Of a stretch of 48,356 nt of DNA, positions 44,862 to 48,356 are shown one piece after another; the first letter of the stretch is position 1, and every line of letters starts with the position of its first letter. Location of the stretch: contig JASJCU010000030.1 in assembly GCA_030065815.1 (NCBI GenBank), forward strand, positions 1 to 48,356, read 5' to 3'. The notes below the pieces were generated by a model. It saw only the letters and a program-made list of their open reading frames with translations, was not told the DNA's origin and did no database searches. This stretch comes from Gammaproteobacteria bacterium (GTDB lineage: Bacteria; Pseudomonadota; Gammaproteobacteria; Chromatiales; Chromatiaceae). Position numbers and translations under genes: made by a program.

Positions 44862-46109
44862 TCAGCGGCGGCGGCGCGACCTGCCGGTGCGCGGCGCGCT
44901 GCCGTCGCCGCGATCCCCGGTGGCGACGACGTAGCGGCCGCCGCCGGTGGACTTGGCCCGGTACATGGCCTGGTCGGCGGCGTGCAGCAGGTCATCGAGA
45001 TTGTCGGCATGCGTCGGCGCCAGCGCGATGCCGATGCTAACGGCGGGCTGGTAGGCCTTGTCGTGGACACGCATCGGCGCCATCAGCGCGCGCAGTATGC
45101 GCCCGGCGACCGGTTCGATCGATGCCCCGGGGTCGAGCCGGTACAGCGCGATGAACTCGTCGCCGCCGATGCGCGCCGTGTCGAGCGGCGTGTAGGCGAT
45201 CATCTCGCGCAGTCGCGAGTTGTCTTCGATGCGCTGCGACAGCTCGATCAGCACCGCGTCGCCGGCGGCGTGGCCGAGCGTGTCGTTGATCGACTTGAAG
45301 TTGTCCAGGTCGATCAGCATCAGCGCCAGGGTGTCGCCGTCGCGTCGCCGCGCCAGCAGTTCCTGGGTCGTCTTCTCGAAGCTGCGGCGATTGGACAGGC
45401 CGGTCAGCGAGTCCTGGTATGCCATGCGCTCGAGCTCGTCGTTCATGCTGTGCACCTCGTGCAGCAGCATCTCGTTCTCGATGTCGCGCATCAGGCTGCT
45501 GCGCAGGCTCGCGTTGTAGCGCCAGGCCGTCACCGCGATCAGGGCCGAGTAGATGGTCGCCAGCAGCGAGAACTCGATCGCCATCTCCGGTACCCGCCAC
45601 CAGGCCCAGTACAGCATCGCCGCGTAGAACGGCAACGAGAACGCGAAGAACACCGGGCGGTAGATCGCGTTGGTCGACAGGCTCGCGACCGGCAGGCCGA
45701 CGAGGACGATCAGTACCATCAGGCGGGCGCCGATCGGGTGGCCGACATCGTCGAAGTACGCGAACAGCCCCCAGGTGACGCCGCCGACGGCCGCCAGCGC
45801 CGCGTAGATACCGCCGATCAACTGCGCATTGACGTCGTCGAGGTGCCTGCGCAGCAGCGGTACCAACAGCAGGCGCAGCAGCGACACACCAACCACGCCG
45901 CCGATCCACAGCAGGATGGCGTCGACGCCGGATGTGCGCCAGACCGCGTAGCCGACGAGTACGCTGACGACGGCGCCGAACACCAGCGTCGAACCGGCGT
46001 TGTCGAGCAGGTTGCGCAGCAGGCGCCGATCGACGACCTGCGCGATCGCCGGTGTCGGCGGCGCGTTGCCGTCGGGGTGAGTGCCAGCCGCTGCCTTGTC
46101 GTTACCCAT
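44862..46109 (-). CDS. Membrane-bound diguanylate cyclase (GGDEF)
   Basis: A 415-residue protein that makes c-di-GMP. Residues about 30-225 hold roughly six hydrophobic helices, forming an N-terminal membrane sensor region that I do not assign to a named family. A helical linker then leads to the GGDEF domain (about 245-405), with ALMLIDLDNFKSINDTLGHAAGD and the active-site IGGDEF intact. The RxxD inhibitory-site motif is absent (YTPL at the equivalent place), so product inhibition is probably lacking. The C-terminus is Arg-rich. ATG at 46109. It converges on the EamA gene 10 nt away. Confidence 0.92.
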   Translation of the reverse strand: MGNDKAAAGTHPDGNAPPTPAIAQVVDRRLLRNLLDNAGSTLVFGAVVSVLVGYAVWRTSGVDAILLWIGGVVGVSLLRLLLVPLLRRHLDDVNAQLIGGIYAALAAVGGVTWGLFAYFDDVGHPIGARLMVLIVLVGLPVASLSTNAIYRPVFFAFSLPFYAAMLYWAWWRVPEMAIEFSLLATIYSALIAVTAWRYNASLRSSLMRDIENEMLLHEVHSMNDELERMAYQDSLTGLSNRRSFEKTTQELLARRRDGDTLALMLIDLDNFKSINDTLGHAAGDAVLIELSQRIEDNSRLREMIAYTPLDTARIGGDEFIALYRLDPGASIEPVAGRILRALMAPMRVHDKAYQPAVSIGIALAPTHADNLDDLLHAADQAMYRAKSTGGGRYVVATGDRGDGSAPRTGRSRRRR

Positions 46110-46297
46110 AACGCTGCCGTGCGAACGCGGGACGCCGCCTATCGTCGTCCGGGAACGCGTGGCCGGCCAGCCGCGGCGCCTGTGCTGCAGGCGCCGGGGT
46201 CGTGGGCTCGCCAGCCGATCCTACTGCTTAGCGGCAGCGTGGCGATGTTCTGAAAGCGCCGGCCGCGGTGGCCGGCGTCGTGCTACGGCGCGATCGT

Positions 46298-46429
46298 TCA
46301 GGCCTTGGGGTCGCCCGAACGCCCCATGAAGAAGACGATGAAGAACAGCGCGATCAGGATCACGAAGGCGATGACGCCGAACGACAGGATGCCGGTCCAG
46401 TCCGAAAACAGCTCCGACCACAGTTCCAT
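46298..46429 (-). CDS. DUF3149-like small membrane protein
   Basis: A 43-residue protein starting MELWSELFSDWTGILSF and containing one transmembrane helix (about residues 14-36), ending MGRSGDPKA. ATG at 46429 is preceded by GGAGG at ideal spacing. The N-terminal MELW-x-x-LF pattern and size agree with the small DUF3149 membrane proteins of proteobacteria as I remember them. Function is unknown. It lies upstream of the diguanylate cyclase gene on the same strand, 188 nt away. Confidence 0.75.
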   Translation of the reverse strand: MELWSELFSDWTGILSFGVIAFVILIALFFIVFFMGRSGDPKA

Positions 46430-46531
46430 ACGGGCCTCCACAGAGACGGTCACAGGTGTCGCCATGCTAGGCGCTATCGGTGCCGCGCATGCTGATCGGG
46501 GTCAACCACGGCGCCGTTTCGACGCGCCCGA

Positions 46532-46831
46532 TCACCGCCGCGGCATGCCCTGCTGCCCGCCTTGCTGCTGCATGCGCTGACGCATCTCCTGCATCCGCTG
46601 CTCCATCTCGGCGTTGAAGGCCTTGACCTCGGCCTGGTCCAGCGCGCCGTTGCGGTCGCGGTCCATGTGGTCGAACTGGGCCTCGGTCGGCGCCAGGAAT
46701 TCGGCGCGGCTGACCTGGCCGTCCTGGTTGCTGTCGAATTGCTTGAAGAACATCTCCTCAAGATTCGGCATCTGCTGCTGGGCCAGCGCCGGCGCGCTAC
46801 ACAGCGCGAGTGCGATCACGATCTTTTTCAC
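46532..46831 (-). CDS. Secreted EF-hand calcium-binding protein
   Basis: A 99-residue protein with a signal peptide (residues 1-18, MKKIVIALALCSAPALAQ) and a pair of EF-hands with complete calcium loops: DSNQDGQVSRAEF near residue 33 and DRDRNGALDQAEV near residue 57. The C-terminal third is Gln/Met/Arg-rich (EQRMQEMRQRMQQQGG). It should bind Ca2+ in the periplasm or outside the cell. Small EF-hand proteins of this kind are common in Gammaproteobacteria, with no established role. Confidence 0.88.
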   Translation of the reverse strand: MKKIVIALALCSAPALAQQQMPNLEEMFFKQFDSNQDGQVSRAEFLAPTEAQFDHMDRDRNGALDQAEVKAFNAEMEQRMQEMRQRMQQQGGQQGMPRR

Positions 46832-46909
46832 GGGACGGGGTCTCCTTGGCGGGCGTCGGCGGCGCCGCGCTGCTGAACGATGGATTCGACGGCGGATACT
46901 AGCAGCTTG

Positions 46910-47260
46910 TCAGTCCGTCGATAGTGCCTTCAGCTGGGCCTGGATCACGGATTCGAGCGCCGCCAGCGCCTGCGCGGTCTGTGCGGCGCCCAACGGCGGA
47001 TCGATGCCGGCGAGCGCGTCGCGGTAGGCGTCGCGCACGGCCCAGGCACAGGCCTCGAGCGCGCTGCCCGGGACCTGCTCCGGGAGCCGCGGCGACGCCA
47101 CGGCATGCGCGTCGCCGGCGAGCCGGGTGACGGCCGCCGAGCGCGGCACCAGGCGCTGCGTGGCCTCGTCTTCGTGCTCGGCCTTGAGCGGCGAGATCTT
47201 GCGGTAGGTGGCGGCGCGGTAGGTGAAGCGCGCGCCGATCGGCAGCTGGTGGAACTTCAC
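46910..47260 (-). CDS. Hypothetical protein, 116 residues
   Basis: Not recognised as a named family. GTG at 47260 gives the natural start MKFHQLPIGARFTYRAATYR; a GAGAG lies upstream. The N-terminal half resembles a small beta-type module (LPIGARFTY, YRKISPLKAEHEDEA, RLVPRSAAVTRL), also seen, as I recall, in short proteobacterial hypotheticals; the C-terminal half is Ala-rich and helical (LEACAWAVRDAYRDALAG, TAQALAALESVIQAQLKAL). No signal peptide. The preceding open frame further upstream is Pro/Arg-rich and unlikely to be translated. Confidence 0.62.
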   Translation of the reverse strand: MKFHQLPIGARFTYRAATYRKISPLKAEHEDEATQRLVPRSAAVTRLAGDAHAVASPRLPEQVPGSALEACAWAVRDAYRDALAGIDPPLGAAQTAQALAALESVIQAQLKALSTD

Positions 47261-47315
47261 GCGGGCTCTCGGGATCGACCAAAGCCCGCAGTCTAGCGCG
47301 TGACCGGCGCGCGGT

Positions 47316-47900
47316 TCAGCCGGTTCGGGCGAGTTCGGCGAGGTTGCCGGCGATATCGGTCGTATCGATGGTCTCGCCGAGCTGGCGGCCGATCTGGGTC
47401 GTCGACAACAGACCGCGGATGGTCTGTCTGCCGGCACTGTCGCGGTCGACGACCAGCGCGTGCTGGCGGCCCATGCGTTTCAGCGTCAAGACGATATCGC
47501 CGACCCGGGCGGTTGCGACGTCGCCCATCTCGAGCACGTCGATGCGGTGCTGCGGCGTCATGATATCGCGCACGATCAGGTCCTTGCGCGCGCTGCCCGA
47601 GTCGTGGATCAGGCTCAGGATACGCTCACCGCTGACGTCCTTCGCGGTGACGATGCCGATCACATGGTTGAGCGCACTGGTCACAAACAGCAGACGCACG
47701 CCGCTCGCGATCATCTGCTCCTCGGCGTCGTCGACCGACGCGTTCGGTGACACGGTTTCGGCGCGCACCAGCGCCAGGTCGGTCATGACGTCGATCGCGG
47801 GGCTGTCGAGGGTCACGTGCTCGGGCAGGTTCTGGCGCGGCCGCTGGAAGCTGCTGCCGGTGTCGAGCGTGCCGGCATTGAGGGCGCGAAACTGGGTCAT
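47316..47900 (-). CDS. CBS-domain pair protein
   Basis: A 194-residue protein with two CBS motifs: about residues 38-100 (DVMTDLALVRAETVSPNAS, VRLLFVTSALNHVIGIVTAKDV) and about 110-175 (IVRDIMTPQHRIDVLEM, GRQHALVVDRDSAGRQTIRGLLS). Such pairs bind adenosine nucleotides and regulate an attached or separate partner; there is no attached domain here. ATG at 47900 follows GGAGAG and gives MTQFRALN. It is divergent from rsuA, with 151 nt between. Confidence 0.87.
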   Translation of the reverse strand: MTQFRALNAGTLDTGSSFQRPRQNLPEHVTLDSPAIDVMTDLALVRAETVSPNASVDDAEEQMIASGVRLLFVTSALNHVIGIVTAKDVSGERILSLIHDSGSARKDLIVRDIMTPQHRIDVLEMGDVATARVGDIVLTLKRMGRQHALVVDRDSAGRQTIRGLLSTTQIGRQLGETIDTTDIAGNLAELARTG

Positions 47901-48051
47901 AATGGCTCTCCGTTGGGCGCTCGACGGGTGCCGATGCTGCTGCCGCACTGCCCGCCCGGCAGGGCTCACCCGGTTGTGCCGCCGCGTTCGGTGGACTGTC
48001 TACTCTAAAGTAGGCCGGGGGTGTCGATTTGCAAACCCGGGAGTTGCGCCG

Positions 48052-48356
48052 TTGAGGCTCGACCGTTACATCAGCCACGCCACCGGCCGGACCCGCAGCC
48101 GGGCGCGCTCGCTGGTACGCGCCGGACGGGTAGCGGTCGGCGGTGCGACGGTGCGTGACGTCGGGTTCGACATCGGCGACGGCGCCTCCGTGACCTGCGA
48201 CGGCGTGATCCTGGCGCTGCCGGGGCCGCTCTACCTGATGTTGCACAAGCCCTGTGGCGTGGTCAGCGCGACCCGCGACGGCCGCCACGCGACCGTGTCG
48301 TCGCTGCTGCCTGCGGCGCTGGCCGCACGCGTGCACCTGGTCGGGCGCCTCGACAA
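48052..48356 (+). CDS. rsuA: 16S rRNA pseudouridine synthase RsuA, 5' part (runs off the window)
   Basis: The first 101 codons of a pseudouridine synthase of the RsuA family, which modifies 16S rRNA (U516 in E. coli). The start is TTG at 48052 behind a CGGGAG ribosome-binding site. The N-terminus RLDRYISHATGRTRSRAR is the S4 RNA-binding domain (residues about 1-60), followed by YLMLHKPCGVVSATRDG and ending at HLVGRLD, where the catalytic Asp lies in the G-R-L-D motif. The pattern PLYLMLHKP-x-GVVSATRDGRH fits RsuA better than RluB/E/F. Confidence 0.9.
   Translation, partial: MRLDRYISHATGRTRSRARSLVRAGRVAVGGATVRDVGFDIGDGASVTCDGVILALPGPLYLMLHKPCGVVSATRDGRHATVSSLLPAALAARVHLVGRLD

Overview
The window is about 48 kb of very G+C-rich (roughly two thirds G+C), densely coded bacterial DNA. 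Gene content points to a Gammaproteobacterium: LPS Kdo transferase WaaA, the giant NAD-dependent glutamate dehydrogenase, homodimeric-type AceE with a lipoyl-bearing Lpd, RsuA, a DUF3149 micro-membrane protein, and several c-di-GMP proteins. Genus cannot be fixed from sequence reading alone. I see no rRNA, tRNA, CRISPR array, insertion sequence or prophage; this looks like ordinary chromosome.

Layout. 0-3.4 kb: two hairpin elements, then a tightly overlapping operon (FAD oxidoreductase, aldo/keto reductase, waaA). 3.6-6.1 kb: a secreted protein built from many copies of a 23-residue repeat with a C-terminal peptidoglycan-binding domain, a strong terminator, and a Pat-like acetyltransferase. 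6.1-7.7 kb (minus): PCMT-like methyltransferase, rhodanese, hemerythrin-like protein. 8.1-10.1 kb: TPP riboswitch and thiC. 10.7-13.2 kb: membrane-anchored HtrA-type protease and exported glycerophosphodiesterase. 13.2-18.5 kb (minus): PilZ protein and NAD-glutamate dehydrogenase. 18.7-20.3 kb: TerB-like protein and MFS transporter. 20.3-25.0 kb (minus): a BLUF blue-light receptor just upstream of a 1396-residue CheB-CheR-PAS-GGDEF-EAL protein. 25.2-25.7 kb: an unrecognised protein transcribed divergently from the BLUF gene.

25.8-43.4 kb is a coherent carbon-metabolism island: LutABC (L-lactate oxidation) and an LldR-like GntR regulator on the minus strand; divergently a DctPQM TRAP transporter, a Dld-type D-lactate dehydrogenase, the pyruvate dehydrogenase operon aceE-aceF-lpdA, and lipA, which makes the lipoyl cofactor that complex needs. 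Read together: uptake of a lactate-like acid, oxidation of both enantiomers to pyruvate, then conversion to acetyl-CoA. The 316-bp divergent gntR/dctP region carries two plausible promoters, each followed immediately by the same 14-bp motif (TGGYCTTACCAATT), a good candidate operator.

43.5-48.4 kb: a 62-residue hypothetical protein, a possible leader-peptide/terminator attenuator before an EamA-family transporter, a membrane diguanylate cyclase, a 43-residue DUF3149 protein, a secreted EF-hand protein, a small hypothetical, a CBS-pair protein, and the first 101 codons of rsuA running off the window.

The most unusual items are the repeat protein (3634-5034), the BLUF/CheB-CheR-GGDEF-EAL pair (20342-24998), the shared operator pair (29548-29787) and the possible attenuator (43785-43928). 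No wholly new defence or mobile system was recognised. Domain calls are from reading motifs by eye; no database search was run.
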